A stretch of DNA of 64,000 nucleotides from Hemerocallis citrina (GCA_017893485.1 CM030363.1:82934230-82998229), one strand, 5' to 3'. Counted from the first letter of the stretch, positions 10,946 through 21,644 are shown. Made by a program: numbers and translations. Notes: generated from the sequence alone by a model not told the origin.

Positions 10946-12079
10946 CTATCGAGAAGAGTTGGAGGAGTCCCCCATTGGGCTCCCATGAATGAGGTGTAGG
11001 ACACGCTCCTCTTCGAATTCGGACGTTTCATCGCGTTCAGGACGCTTGTTAGCCCCCCGAGGCGGGGGAGGAAGATCGGTTCGGTCCTTTCTCACGAACT
11101 TGGTTAGTTGACCCCTCTGGATGAGGGCTTCTATCTCGTTTTTTAGGGCCTGACAATCATTGGTATCATGGCCATTGTCCCGGTGATAGCGGCACCACTT
11201 CTCTTTATCCCTCTTCTTACCAGGGGTGTTCATTTTTGGTGCAGGAGGTATCACCCCCTCCTTCTCAACTTCCATGAGAATTGTGGAGATATTGGCATTA
11301 AGAGGAGTAAACTTTTCAAATCTGGGAGGAGGTCGGCGCTGCCCGCCATTATCCTTCTGGAGCTTCTTGGCCCCTTCCTCTTCTATTGCCTTTCTCTTGG
11401 ACCCAGAGGAAGGCCCCTCCAAGTTGGGGCAGTGCTCAACTTCCTCGGCCCGAATATACTTTTCGCTTCGGAGGAGGAGGTCAGAAAAGTTCTGCGGGGG
11501 CTTCTTGGCGAGGGAGGAGCGGAGGCTGGAGTTAAGGACATTGGATTAGAATGCTGCTGCAGTGACCGACTGGTCGAGGGATGCTATGGACCTGGCTTCC
11601 GCTGTGAACCTTTTCACATAGTCTCTCAGCTTCTCATCCTTCTTCTGGTTGAGGTAAAGTAGCGAAATGCTGGTCTTCTCAGTTTGGTGGCTACTCACGA
11701 AGTGGGTGACGAAGAGGGTCTCAAATTGCTCGAAGGAGAATACTGAGGATGGGGCAAGGCGAGAGTACCATTCTCGAGCTGGACCCTTGAGAGTAGCGGG
11801 GAAGGTCTTGCACAGCAGAGCATCGAAAGCTTGATGGATGAGCATGAGGATCTTAAAGCTTTCGATGTGACCGACAGGATCAGACTCCCCGGAATAAGTC
11901 TCGAATTGAGGAGGTTTAAAGCCAATTGGTACGGGTGCCTCCATTATGGTTCGGGAAAAAGGAGGTCGACTCGGGCGAAGGGTCCTTCCTCTAAGCTCTT
12001 CTTCTCTGTCTAACTGATCCAAGCGCCTCTCTATTTTGTGGAGACGGCGATAGACAGCGTCATCTCTTCGATGGTTCAA
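10946..12079 (-). pseudogene. Gypsy-1 Gag (capsid region and zinc knuckle)
   Basis: Packages element RNA in virus-like particles. The capsid-type retrotrans_gag domain is at 12079-11546 (KPPQFETYSGESDPVGHIESF, LPATLKGPAREWYSRL-like, LRDYVKRF). A second frame at 11422-10946 holds a single CCHC knuckle, CRYHRDNGHDTNDC. A stop and possible frameshift lie near 11545-11425, so capsid and nucleocapsid are no longer joined. Confidence 0.88.
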
Positions 12080-12887
12080 CCGAGCCTCTAGACTCGTCTT
12101 CGTACGAGGGAGAGCGGGGGCTACGACGACGGTAGCTCCTGGAGAGGCGAGGACTAGGAATGTGCTGGGGGTTGCTAGGAGCTGGGGGAGGAGTTAGGGA
12201 CCGTCGGCGAGGACTTCGGACCGGAGGAGGAGTGGGAATCCTTGGAGCATTGGTGTTGTTGGGTCGGAGATTGAGAGCTTGTAGGATGGTGGCTTGGAAT
12301 TGCTGGAACTCGGCACGAGTGATGGGTGCATCATCGCTCCTGGGAGGTCACCGACCAGTAGGAGAGTGGGGTCTTCTTCTGTGATGCTCGGGGGACTCTC
12401 TTCGCCCTCTTCGGGTAGGGGACCTTCTGTAGTCTCGGCGGTGAGGAGATCGCTCATCCGGACGTTGTTGGCGGGAGGCTCCCTCTCGAGCCCGCTTTTC
12501 ATCCAGACGGCGGCGAAGATCCTCATCCTTTTGCCGATTGAGGATGGTATTGCAAAGGTCGGAAGCTCGGGGATTGTGGGAGGCCATAGAATCCGTAGAG
12601 GCATTGTGGATTGAGACGTGGTCCTGATGGAGAGGTTGTTTTTGCGGGTTTGGTCACGAGGTCCCTGCACCGGCATTTTGAGGACCGGGGGGACCCTTAG
12701 GAGGTTGCTGATTCTGAAGAGGAGGCTGGTCCGGTTGGAGAGGGTCCTCGGCCTGAGGAGGAAGTTGCCCCTGCTGCTGAGCGGGTTGGATGGGAACTTC
12801 CTGTTGCTGATCAACGGGGTTGGGTCCACGGTTGGACCCTCTGGATCTTACTTTCCTAAGAGGCATGGCTGGAGAAGACCTGACCAA
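12080..12887 (-). pseudogene. Gypsy-1 Gag N-terminal region
   Basis: Low-complexity Gln/Pro-rich start (QPAQQQGQLPPQAEDP, from an ATG at 12887), then an Arg/Glu-rich segment (RRRLDEKRAREG; RDYRRSPTRRGRRESPEH) in another frame. Two frame changes separate it from the capsid part. The position directly after the PBS fits the start of gag, but the composition alone is not diagnostic. Confidence 0.6.
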
Positions 12888-12921
12888 CGGGAAGAGGGGA
12901 GGCTGCTATTCGTTTGTTTCC

Positions 12922-12938
12922 TACAGACGGCGCCAATC
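12922..12938 (-). other. Primer-binding site of Gypsy-1
   Basis: On the minus strand, ATTGGCGCCGTCTGT follows the 5' LTR end (...TAACA). TTGGCGCCGTCTGT is the usual primer site of plant Tat elements. Confidence 0.8.
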
Positions 12939-13529
12939 TGTTACCGCTAAATCTGGTGTGGGGGCAAACAGATAGTATTTGTGGATTCTTGGAAAACTTG
13001 AATAGCAAACTTGGAATCTGTTCCGCCGGAGTTTGGCCGCTAACTCCCGCCGTTCACCTGCAAAAAGTGCGAGACACCGGGGTTGATCCCGGCGATGCAC
13101 CCTCCGACGCTCAAGTCAGTAACCAGGAAGGATTATGAAAGAGCGTAAATTGGCAAAAGATTGATTACCTTTTAATGGTGATGATGGGGGGTATTTATAG
13201 CCGCCGTTAGGGTCAGATTAGGAATGTAATCCCTGTGATCAGATAAGGAATGTAATCCCTAATCCCCAATGAAAGGATAGATGTGAATCAGGGCCGTTGA
13301 TTAGTATTAATCAGAAACCCTAATTCTGTCCTGCTGAATTGGGTTTATTTCGGGTTGGGACCCGTACCCAGTTGAGGTGGATCCGTTTGTGGGTTATTGG
13401 GTCTTTGGGAAAAAGACCCAGGACCCACTTCGGACCCATTGGTAGACAAAATTACCATTTTACCCCTAGGCTTTAAGATTCGTTCCTGATTTGGACGGTT
13501 CCGATTTAACCCCATTTTTAGCCATATCA
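12939..13529 (-). repeat. 5' LTR of Gypsy-1 (591 bp)
   Basis: Minus-strand sequence starts TGATATGGC at 13529 and ends GGTAACA at 12939, next to the PBS. TATAAATA on the minus strand at 13192-13199 is the likely promoter. The bases after 13529 are GCTAT; the matching TSD copy would lie left of the window. Confidence 0.93.
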
Positions 13530-15627
13530 GCTATCACCCACCAATTCAAAGGATATTTGTAACTATGGATGTTGTGTTCCATAAAGATGATATGTATTTT
13601 TCCTCTGAGGTTGAACTTTAGGGGAAGTACCGCTGTGAAGTTCAGACACTTCCTTTTGACGAAGTGGTTACCATTCAGAGTGAAAAATTGGATACAAGAG
13701 GTGAAAATATGGATATAAGTAGTGACAATCACTTGAATGAAGATGTAAGTAGTGACGATCACTCGAATGAAAATTTGGCTGAGGGAGAAGATATCCACGA
13801 GGAATTGTAATCAATGCCGAACCTCCTCGAAGAAGAGCTGTTAGGATCCATGCCATCACTAGTGTCACCTCCACTACCAGCACCGTCAGAACCCCAAAAC
13901 CAATCATCGTCGTTGTTCGAAGCTCCAAGAAGAGAACTCCCGAATCGTACTACTAGAGGTATCCCAAAACCTCCTTATGAGCCTGATCCCACTAATAATG
14001 TCAAGTATCCCATGAGTCATTATGTGTCCACTTACTGATTGTCTGAATCAAATAAGTCATTTGTGAATCCATTATCTGTTGTATCTATTCCTAACAGTGT
14101 GCAGAATGCCTTAGACAACCCAAGGTAGAAAGCAGCTATAGATGAGGAGATGAAGTCCTTGAAGAAGAATAAGACTTGGAAGATAGTCGAACTACCAGCA
14201 AGAAAGAAGCCGGTAGGATGCAGATGGATTTATACTGTGAAGTATAGGTCTGATAGTTCAATAGAGCGATACAAGTCTAGGTAGTTGTCAAAGGATACAA
14301 TCAAACTTATGGAATTGATTATGATGAAACATTTGCACCTGTGACAAAGTTCAACACTGTTCGAGTTCTACTGTCACTTGCTGCAAACCTTGGTTGGTCG
14401 TTAGAGCAATTTGATGTGAAGAATGCTTTTTTTGCATGGGGAATTGACAGAAGATATTTATATGGATCTATCACTAGGATCAAATAGACTAGCCCAATAC
14501 AGTAATAAAGTGTGTCGGTTGAAGAAATCATTGTATGGACTCAAGTAGTTGCCAAGAGCTTGGTTTGGGAGATTTACAAAATCAATGAGGATATTCGGAT
14601 ATTGTTAGAGTAATTCAGATCATACCGTGTTCCTGAAAAGGAAAGAAGGTAAGATTACCGCTCTCATTATATATGTAGATGATATGATAGTAACTGAAAA
14701 TGATCCTGAGGAGAGAAAGACATTAAAGAGCTACTTGTCACAAGAGTTCGAAATGAATGATCTTGGGCCTCTGAGATATTTTCTTGGTATCGAAGTTTCT
14801 CGATCTAGAAATGGTATATTTCTGTCTTAAAGAAAGTATGCTTTTAATTTATTTAAGAAAACAGGAATGTCTGCCTATAACGTATTGATACACTATTAGA
14901 AGAAGGAATGAAACTGTGGAATGATCCTGATCAGGTGCCATGTGATAAGGAGAGATATCAGAGATTGTTAGGACGACTAATGTATCTCGCACATACACAG
15001 CCAGATTTGTCATATGCCTTAAGTGTGGTGAGTCAGTTTATGCATGCACCTCTAAAACAACAGATGAATACAGTGATGAGAATACCGAGATATATAGAGT
15101 TTGCTCCAGGAAAAGGGGTCTTGTTTGCAAATCATGGTCACTTGAAGTTTGATGCATATACTGATGCCGATTGGGCAGGATCTGTTGATAATATGTGCTC
15201 AACTTCAGGATACTTTACCTTTGTTGAAGAAAATCTGGTTACATAGAGAAGAAAAAAGCAAAATATTATTGCATGCTCTAGTGCAGAGGTTGAGTATTGT
15301 GGAGTATCTCTGAGTATAACTGAAATTTTATGGCTTAAACTTTTGTTATAAAATTTATGTTGTGGTTGAACTGAGTCTATTAAGGTGTATTGTGACAGTC
15401 AAGCGACAAGTGATATTGCAGCCAATCCAGTCTAACATAATATGACGAAACATGTAGAGGTGGATAGATTTTTCATTAAGAAAAAATTAGATGAGAAAAT
15501 TATTGAGATGTCTAAGGTGAAGTCAGAAGACCAACTTGCAGATATTCTTACCAAGGCAGTTTCAAATCAGCTCTTCTATACATTTGTGAACAAGTTGGAC
15601 ATGTTCAATATCTATGCGCCCACTTGA
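13530..15627 (+). pseudogene. Copia-1 pol remnant (integrase tail, RT, RNase H)
   Basis: Begins inside the integrase C-terminal motif CYHPP, exactly where Gypsy-1 interrupts it, and ends DMFNIYAPT at the pol terminus. RT landmarks are AAIDEEMKSLKKN, IYVDDMIV (about 14670) and DLGPLRYFLGIEVSRS; RNase H landmarks are DADWAGS and KHVEVDRFFIKKKLDEK. Many stops are present: TAG for Trp at 14126-14128 and 15244-15246, and others near 13619, 14037, 14283 and 14547. It is the same family as Copia-2, which reads almost identically on the opposite strand. Confidence 0.92.
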
Positions 15628-15634
15628 GGGAGAG

Positions 15635-15769
15635 TGTTAAATATTTGGTATGGTATGAACTGTATATTCTCTTTCCTAATTTATAGGAACAGATTTCCTC
15701 AAATCGCTCATCTCCTTAATCTTCTCATCAATCACTTGTGTCCCTTCTCCAAGAAACTAATGTTTATAT
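15635..15769 (+). repeat. Copia-1 3' LTR, proximal part
   Basis: Follows the purine tract GAGGGAGAG (15626-15634) and opens TGTTAAATATTTGG. It is interrupted at 15769 by Copia-2 and resumes at 20321. The last five bases, TATAT, are the duplicated target. Confidence 0.8.
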
Positions 15770-15980
15770 TGAAGAAAACAGATTTGGTGAAGAAAACAGA
15801 TTTGGGAGAAAATGATTCTTATTCTTGTTATATTTTATTCTTTACTGTATACATCTATATATAAGGATTACATTCTTGGAGAAGAAGAAAAAAGATTGAG
15901 AGAAGATTGGGGAGATGAGAGATTTGGAGAATCTGTTTCCTATATTAGGAAACAGAATATACAATTACTATATTTCAACA
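15770..15980 (-). repeat. 3' LTR of Copia-2 (211 bp)
   Basis: Minus strand starts TGTTGAAATATAG and ends at 15770 in CA. It holds a TATATATA stretch near 15855. It differs from the 5' LTR mainly by a short extra GATTGAGAGAA segment. Confidence 0.92.
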
Positions 15981-15987
15981 CTCCCCC

Positions 15988-17388
15988 TCAAGTTGGTGCA
16001 TAGATATCGAGCATGCCCAACTTGTCAACAAATTTCAAGAAGAGCCGAGTCGAAACGGCCTTGGTTAGGATATCTGCGAGTTGATCTTCTGATTTTACTT
16101 TGGATATCTCAATAACTTTCTCATCTAATTTTTTCTTGATGAAGAATCTGTCCACCTCTACATGTTTCTTCCTATCATACTGAACTGGATTAGCCGCAAT
16201 ATCACACGCCGCTTGACTGTCACAATACACCTTCATAGGTTCCTTTGGACCATAACCTAAGTCCTGCAACATGAGTTTTAGCCATAAAGTTTCTATTATA
16301 CTTAAAGCTATTCCGCGATACTCAGCCTCTGCACTAGAGCGTGCAACAACATTTTGCTTCTTGCAACCCCATGTAACTAAATTTCCTCCAACAAAGGTGA
16401 AATATCCTGAAGTGGAGTGCCTATTGATTGTAGATCCTGCCCAATCAGCATCAGTATATGCCTCAACCTTCAAGTGACCATGTTTCGCAAATAAGACTCC
16501 TTTTCCTGGGGCTGACTTAATGTATCTCATAATTGTCATTACCATGTTCATATGTTGTTCCCGAGGTGCATGCATAAACTGACTTACCACACTTAAAGCA
16601 TATGAAAAATCTGGCTGTATATGTGCAAGATACATTAGTTGTCCAACCAATCTCTGATATCTTTCCTTATCACAAGGCACTTGATCAGCTTCATTGCATA
16701 GTTTCAGTCCTTCTTCCAATGGTGTACTAATCGGTTGACAAGCAGACATTCCAGTTTCCTTCAATAAATCCAGAGCATATTTTCTTTGAGAAAGACATAT
16801 TCCCTTTCTTGAGCGAGAAACTTCAATACCAAGGAAGTATCTTAAAGGACCAAGATCTTTCATTTCGAACTCTTGTGATAAGTAGTTCTTTAATGCCTTC
16901 ATCTCCTCAAGATCATCTCCAGTTACTATCATATCATCAACATAAATAATAAGAGCAGTAATTTTACCTTCTTTCCTTTTTAGGAATAGAGTATGATCAG
17001 AATTACTCTGATCGTATCCGAATGTCCTCATTGATTTTGTAAATCTCCCAAACCAGGCTCTTGGCGACTGCGTTAGTCCATACAATGCTTTCTTCAGACG
17101 ACATACTTTGTTACTGTGTTGGACTGGTCTATTCGATCCTGGTGGAAGATCCATATAGACTTCTTCTGTCAATCCCCCATGCAAAAATGCATTCTTCACA
17201 TCAAATTGCTCCAACGGCCAGTCAAGATTTGCAGCAAGTGACAGTAGAACTCGAATAGTGTTAAACTCTGCCACAGGTGCAAATGTTTCGTCATAATCAA
17301 TTCCATAAGTTTGGGTGTACCCTTTGGCAACCAGCCTTGCCTTGTACCGCTGTATCGAACCATCCGATTTATATTTTACTGTATAAAT
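15988..17388 (-). pseudogene. Copia-2 reverse transcriptase and RNase H
   Basis: Copies element RNA to DNA. Open from just inside RT to the terminus DIYAPT. Motifs in order: FDVKNAFLHGGLTEEVYMDLP, KALYGLTQSPRAWF, the catalytic box IIYVDDMIVTGDD (about 16940), FEMKDLGPLRYFLGIEVSRS, RNase H DADWAGS and ARSSAEAEYRGIA, and HVEVDRFFIKKKLDEK. It is intact across about 430 codons, but the conserved Trp immediately upstream (GCR-W-IYT) is a TAG at 17389-17391. Confidence 0.93.
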
Positions 17389-17391
17389 CTA

Positions 17392-18905
17392 TCTGCATCC
17401 TACTGGCTTCTTCCCTGCTGGCAGCTCGACTATCTCCCAAGTCTCATTCTTCTTCAAGGACTTCATCTCCTCATCTATAGCTGCTTTCCACCTTGGATAG
17501 GTTAAGGCTTCCTGCACACTGTTAAGAATAGATACAGCAGATAATTGATTCACAAATGACTTATTTGATTCGGACAATCGGTGAGTGGACACATAATGAC
17601 TCATGGGATACTTGACTTTACTAGTTGGATTAGGCTCGTAGGTGGGTTTTGGGATACCTTTAGTAGTACGGTTTGGGAGTTCTCTTCTTGGAGCTTCGGA
17701 CAGTGATGACGATTGGTTTTGGGCATCTGTTGGGAGTAGAGATAGATTTGATGGTACTGGTGGTGGAAATGGTTCAGATGGTACTGGTGGTGGAGATGAC
17801 TCATCTTCATGGAGGTTCGGCACTGACTGTAGATCTTCGTGGAAATTTTCTTCCTCAACCAAGTCTTCATTCGAGTGATCGTCATTACTTACATCCTGAT
17901 TTTTCTTCCCGTATATCTGATTGTTCAGTTTGAATAGTAATCACTTCATCATAGGCAAGAGTTTGAACTTCACTTCAATACTCTCCCTGAAGTTCAACCT
18001 CAGAGGAAAAATACATCTCATCTTCATAGAACACAACATCCATAGTCACAAACATCTTTTGAGTTGGTGGGTGATAGCACCGATACCCTTTCTTATTCTG
18101 TGCATATCCCACGAAAACACAGGGGATAGCTCGAGGAGTTAACTTATTGCGTTCATGTTGATGAAGATGAACAAATGCAACACACCCAAACACACGAGGT
18201 GGCAAGTTGACGACTTTTGGTGCATTCACAGCTTCAGTTAATGCTTGAAATGGTGTGAGGAAATTTAGGATATTAGAGGAAACTCGGTTGATTAAGTATG
18301 CAGCAGAAGCAAGGGCTTCTCCCTAATAAATGAGTGGCATATTTTCATGGATGAGAGAAGCACGGACCACTTCGAGCAAGTGTCTATTTTTTTTTTTCTG
18401 CAACCCCATTCTGTTGAGGTGTATACAAGCATGTAGTCTGATGAACAATTCCGTGTTCCACCAAATATTATTGCAGATTTGAACTCATGTATTCTCCTCC
18501 ATTATCACTCCTAAGGGCTTGAATCTGTGATTTATACTGAATCATAACATGCTTGTGAAATTTCTGAAACAAACCACTAACTTCACTTTTCGACTTCATC
18601 AAACAAATCCAGGTCATACGGGTACAGTCATCAATAAAGGTCACAAACCATTTGGCTCCTCCAAATGCAGTGGTTTTGGATGGACCCCAAACATCAGAAT
18701 GAATAATCATAAAAGGTAGGGAGCTTTTACTTGGACTTGGAGGAAAAAAGACACGATGAACACACATCACACCGAAAGGCAGATATATCCAACTTCATAA
18801 ATAAACTTGGAAATAATTTCTTCAAATAACCAAAAGAAGCATGCCCTAGACGTCGATGCCATAGCCAAATATCTGATTTCTTCTTCTCATCTTCGGATCC
18901 TTCCA
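17392..18905 (-). pseudogene. Copia-2 integrase and linker
   Basis: Zinc-binding GAG-pre-integrase part near 18870-18773 (LWHRRLGHASFGYL, then two Cys). The catalytic core is at 18770-18468 (IHSDVWGPSKTTAFGGAKWF, FIDDCTRMTWICLMKSK, LRSDNGGEYMS). A break lies near 18390-18460, where a run of ten T occurs. The C-terminal part is at 18229-17975 (NLPPRVFGCVAFVHLHQHERN, CYHPPTQKMFVTMDVVF). A Ser/Pro-rich linker at 17862-17392 leads to RT. Interrupted by several frameshifts. Confidence 0.88.
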
Positions 18906-18924
18906 CACATAGAGCTTCCTGTGC

Positions 18925-19353
18925 CTAACCCCATAACCAATCATCTTGCAAGACCACAATACAATGTAAGGCAGTAATTATTTGAGCAACAGATAATAGG
19001 TTGAAATTCAAGGATGACACAAGTAGGGCAGTATCTAAGGTTAGGTTGTTTGTGAGATGTATGGTACCCTCGCCAGTAACAGTGACAGGATCACCATTGG
19101 CAGTGAACACAGTCGATTTAGTGGATGGTTGAAAATTTTGAACTTGTCCAGAATCAAAAGTCATATGGTCGGTAGCACCCGAATTAATTATCCATGCACT
19201 ATTCATAACAGAAGCAGAAATATTAAATACCTTACCATCATTACCCGCAGATATGACTAATGTAGAGGCGAGTCCAATACTCTTCTCAGCTCTATCAGTT
19301 TGTCCCATGGTAGCGGCACAAAGGGAAAAAACAATGGATCTGATCTTCAGCAA
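18925..19353 (-). pseudogene. Copia-2 protease
   Basis: Aspartic protease domain with AWIINSGATDHMTFD, where copia proteases normally have W-I-x-D-S-G; here the catalytic Asp codon reads Asn. It is followed by VTGEGTIHLTNNLTLDTALL and LNFNLLSVAQI. With the active residue changed, processing should fail even if the frame were restored. This is the first recognisable domain after the PBS. Confidence 0.82.
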
Positions 19354-20106
19354 CCAATAGCAAACAACACAACTTGGTCAAGAACAGCTCCAAGTCTTCA
19401 ACAACCAGCAAAACAGCAACAATCCAACACCCAAACAGAAACTCCACAGCAGATCAGAATACCAAACACCGAGATCCAAATGCCAAACACAAGATCCGAA
19501 TGCCAAACACAAGATCAAGATCCCTCCTTCACAAAACACCAAACACCAGGCCAAATCAACCCTTCATCTTCACCCCCAACAGCAAACTAAGAGAAACACA
19601 ACAGCTATAGTAGAAGGGAGAGAGGGCAAGAGGGAGGACAACGATGACAGTAGCGACGGCCGAGGGGTGGCGGCGTCGACGTTGGCGACCGGAGGAGATG
19701 GCATCGGTAGTGAGGTCAAGTCGTGTCGGGGTGAGGAATGGCAATAGTAGCACCGATTGATGGGTTTCTTGGTGGGCTGTCGATCGATCAAAGGACAGGG
19801 AGTTCGGGTTTGGGTGGTTCAGGCGGTGGCGGATGGACGCAGGGTAGTGCGAAGGCGTCGACAAGAAAAGGAAAAAGGTCAGGTTCTGTTAGCTGTCCAG
19901 AGGGGGGTCAGGGCGGCACGACAGGAGGCGTCGAAACAGGGAGAATTTTCGGTGACGGGATCTGGCGGGATCGAGGTCGATGATCGGTGACGGGATCTGA
20001 CGGGATCAAGGTCGATGATTGGTGACGGGATCAACAACGGGATCAGATCAAGATGGAGGTGATCAGCCTCCTCTTCTTCTTCTTCAGTTGGCCTAGATCT
20101 GATTAG
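19354..20106 (-). other. Copia-2 leader without gag
   Basis: About 750 bp between PBS and protease. On the + strand it shows CA-rich text with repeated GCCAAACACAAGATC words (19480-19530) and a 35-bp tandem repeat (CGGTGACGGGATCTG.., from about 19945 to 20050). Short open frames here are Pro/Ser-rich low complexity. No UBN2-type gag, no zinc knuckle. Confidence 0.65.
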
Positions 20107-20118
20107 CCTCTGATACCA
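20107..20118 (-). other. Primer-binding site of Copia-2 (tRNA-iMet type)
   Basis: Minus strand reads TGGTATCAGAGG directly after the LTR terminal CA at 20119. Confidence 0.9.
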
Positions 20119-20320
20119 TGAAAAAAATAGATTTGTTGAAGAAAACAGATTTGGGGGGAAAATGATTCTTATTCTTGTTATATTTTATTCTTTACTGTAT
20201 ACATTTATATATAAGGATTACATTCTTGGAGAAGAAGAAAATAAGATTGGGGATATGAGAGATTTGAGGAATCTGTTTCCTATATTAGAAAACAGAATAT
20301 ACAATTACTATATTTCAACA
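20119..20320 (-). repeat. 5' LTR of Copia-2 (202 bp)
   Basis: Collinear with 15770-15980. Minus-strand start TGTTGAAATATAG at 20320; end ..TTTTTTTCA at 20119, next to the PBS. Confidence 0.92.
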
Positions 20321-20376
20321 TATATAAAGAGATAAACAGTAGAAAAATGAATAACAAGAAAATATAATTTTTCTCA
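20321..20376 (+). repeat. Copia-1 3' LTR, distal part
   Basis: Starts with the second TATAT target copy and continues TATAAAGAGATAAACAG, so it carries on the LTR left at 15769. The end near 20376 (..TTTTTCTCA) is an estimate. Confidence 0.5.
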
Positions 20377-20492
20377 GATTTGATTTAAATAATTCTCATG
20401 TAAGATATGCTTACCAAAGGCTATATTGTTCTCCTTCAGTAGATTAAGCATGTCATGGTGGATAATCTGATTGATGACCACTAGAGAGCCGC

Positions 20493-21087
20493 TGTAATAT
20501 CCCTAATTGGGTTTAGTAATTGCTAGGTGTATTAATATGAATTACTTATGAGCCTCCTTGTTGAATAACATTCATGGGCTTGTAGGATGGATGTAATGCC
20601 CACATTTAAGCTACAGATAAATTCGGCTTGGAGGCATTACTAACAATCATCAATAACATGACACAGAGCTATTATAACATCTATTCGTATATATGGATCG
20701 TAGGTTGGTAAATTGTAAGACTTTGTTCTTATGTTTAAAATTTGTAAGATTTTGGATCATTAATGATGTAGAAGCTCTATCGTAATTGTTGAAGAGTGAT
20801 TGTTAGTGTCGGGTTAGAAGGTGAATTAGATTGCGTAGTGCAGAAAGTTTAGTTCGTCATTGGATAGGAGAGTGTGTAGTGTTTAGTTCCTCATTGGATA
20901 GGAGAGTGTGTAGCGAGTGGTTCGTATGTACTAAGAGTCAATGAACTCAAGTGCCTTCCTAACTAACTAATTTTTTGGATGAGCCTTTAGCGGTATGGTT
21001 GGGCCGAGGAAAATAATGACCCGTTACTACGAAACGACTCGTTGTTACTAGACAAGACAACTAAGTGATAGGGCCTGGGGCGTTACA
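20493..21087 (+). repeat. Probable solo LTR, about 595 bp
   Basis: Starts TGTAATATCCC and ends CTGGGGCGTTACA, matching the LTR-end style of Gypsy-2 (GGGGCGTTACA). It holds a two-copy repeat of about 40 bp (TCATTGGATAGGAGAGTGTG at about 20854 and 20893). Flanks GCCGC and GTTAC do not match, so no TSD is visible. Confidence 0.5.
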
Positions 21088-21099
21088 GTTACCCTCAGT

Positions 21100-21501
21100 G
21101 TAGATAGGACCCCGTATGAGCAATCAAACGTATTGCTTTTAATGCTGCCCAAAGGCCTTGTCTCTTGGCAACATTATTGGAACCAAAAATTACTGGACCA
21201 CCTCCTACAAGGGGCATCTTAATCCTGAACTATGAAGCCATGCATACTCTGTCGAGTTCCCAACAAAATTGATCTGCACACAACCCGAAGGTTGTGCTTC
21301 CTCACACACTGCGGTGCTTCCAGGAAAAGACTTCTTATGCTTTAACACTTCTAGTACAATTGAAGCAGGAGTGTATGCCATGCCATTAAACACGAGTGAA
21401 CAGCCTGCTTTCCAGTATATGACATAATCTGTATAGTTTGGCAAGCATTTTACAAGCCCAAGGAGAAAGATAGTGGGATATGAGCAGAGGCCACAGAGCA
21501 A
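21100..21501 (-). pseudogene. Unrecognised coding-like relic
   Basis: A minus-strand frame (21501-21205) includes NFVGNSTEYAWLHSSGLRCP. A shifted frame continues VGGGPVIFGSNNVAKRQGLW and AALKAIRLIAHTGSYLH to about 21100. Past the solo LTR, on the same strand at 20492-20415, a frame reads VVINQIIHHDMLNLLKENNI and ends at GTAAGC, a good 5' splice site. The composition resembles ordinary protein and none of the retroelement domains. I cannot name the family. It may be an exon fragment of a host gene. Confidence 0.35.
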
Positions 21502-21644
21502 AGGGATTATTTAAATTTAGGGAGACGCTGTGTTAATTGGGCTTTATACGGACCATTATGGAACAATGATGAATTAATGTATTTTGTTTGGGCCGAAATC
21601 TACACACTCGTTGTTATGTTTTTTTTTGTTCTCTTTTCTGGCCT

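Larger units (their letters stand above)
1..13529 (-). mobile_element. Gypsy-1: Ty3/gypsy retrotransposon, Tat type, with antisense genes
   Basis: Element read on the minus strand: 5' LTR 12939-13529, PBS, gag, protease, RT, two RNase H domains, integrase, then a non-gag-pol zone (470-7090), PPT and 3' LTR (1-470). Position 1 aligns with 13061, so about 122 bases of the 3' LTR lie left of the window and full length is about 13.65 kb. The second, active-type RNase H and an antisense gene with the PF04195-like domain are traits of the Tat clade. The right edge abuts a copia reading frame at 13530, so Gypsy-1 inserted into Copia-1. LTR copies look mid-90s percent identical by eye. Gag-pol has several stops, so this copy is not autonomous. 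Confidence 0.9.
15770..20320 (-). mobile_element. Copia-2: Ty1/copia retrotransposon, complete ends, gag missing
   Basis: Flanked by the 5-bp direct repeat TATAT (15765-15769 and 20321-20325), with two LTRs of 211 and 202 bp, a PPT (GAGGGGGAG, minus strand, 15981-15990) and a PBS. The order on the minus strand is 5' LTR, leader, protease, integrase, RT, RNase H, 3' LTR. Total is 4.55 kb. It is inserted, in opposite orientation, in the 3' LTR of its relative Copia-1. No gag-like sequence occurs between PBS and protease, so it would need Gag supplied in trans. Confidence 0.93.

Noticed and set aside
11168..12950. Several plus-strand frames over the Gypsy-1 gag
   Set aside because: The minus strand encodes recognisable gag with a zinc knuckle; the plus frames have no known motif and no promoter.
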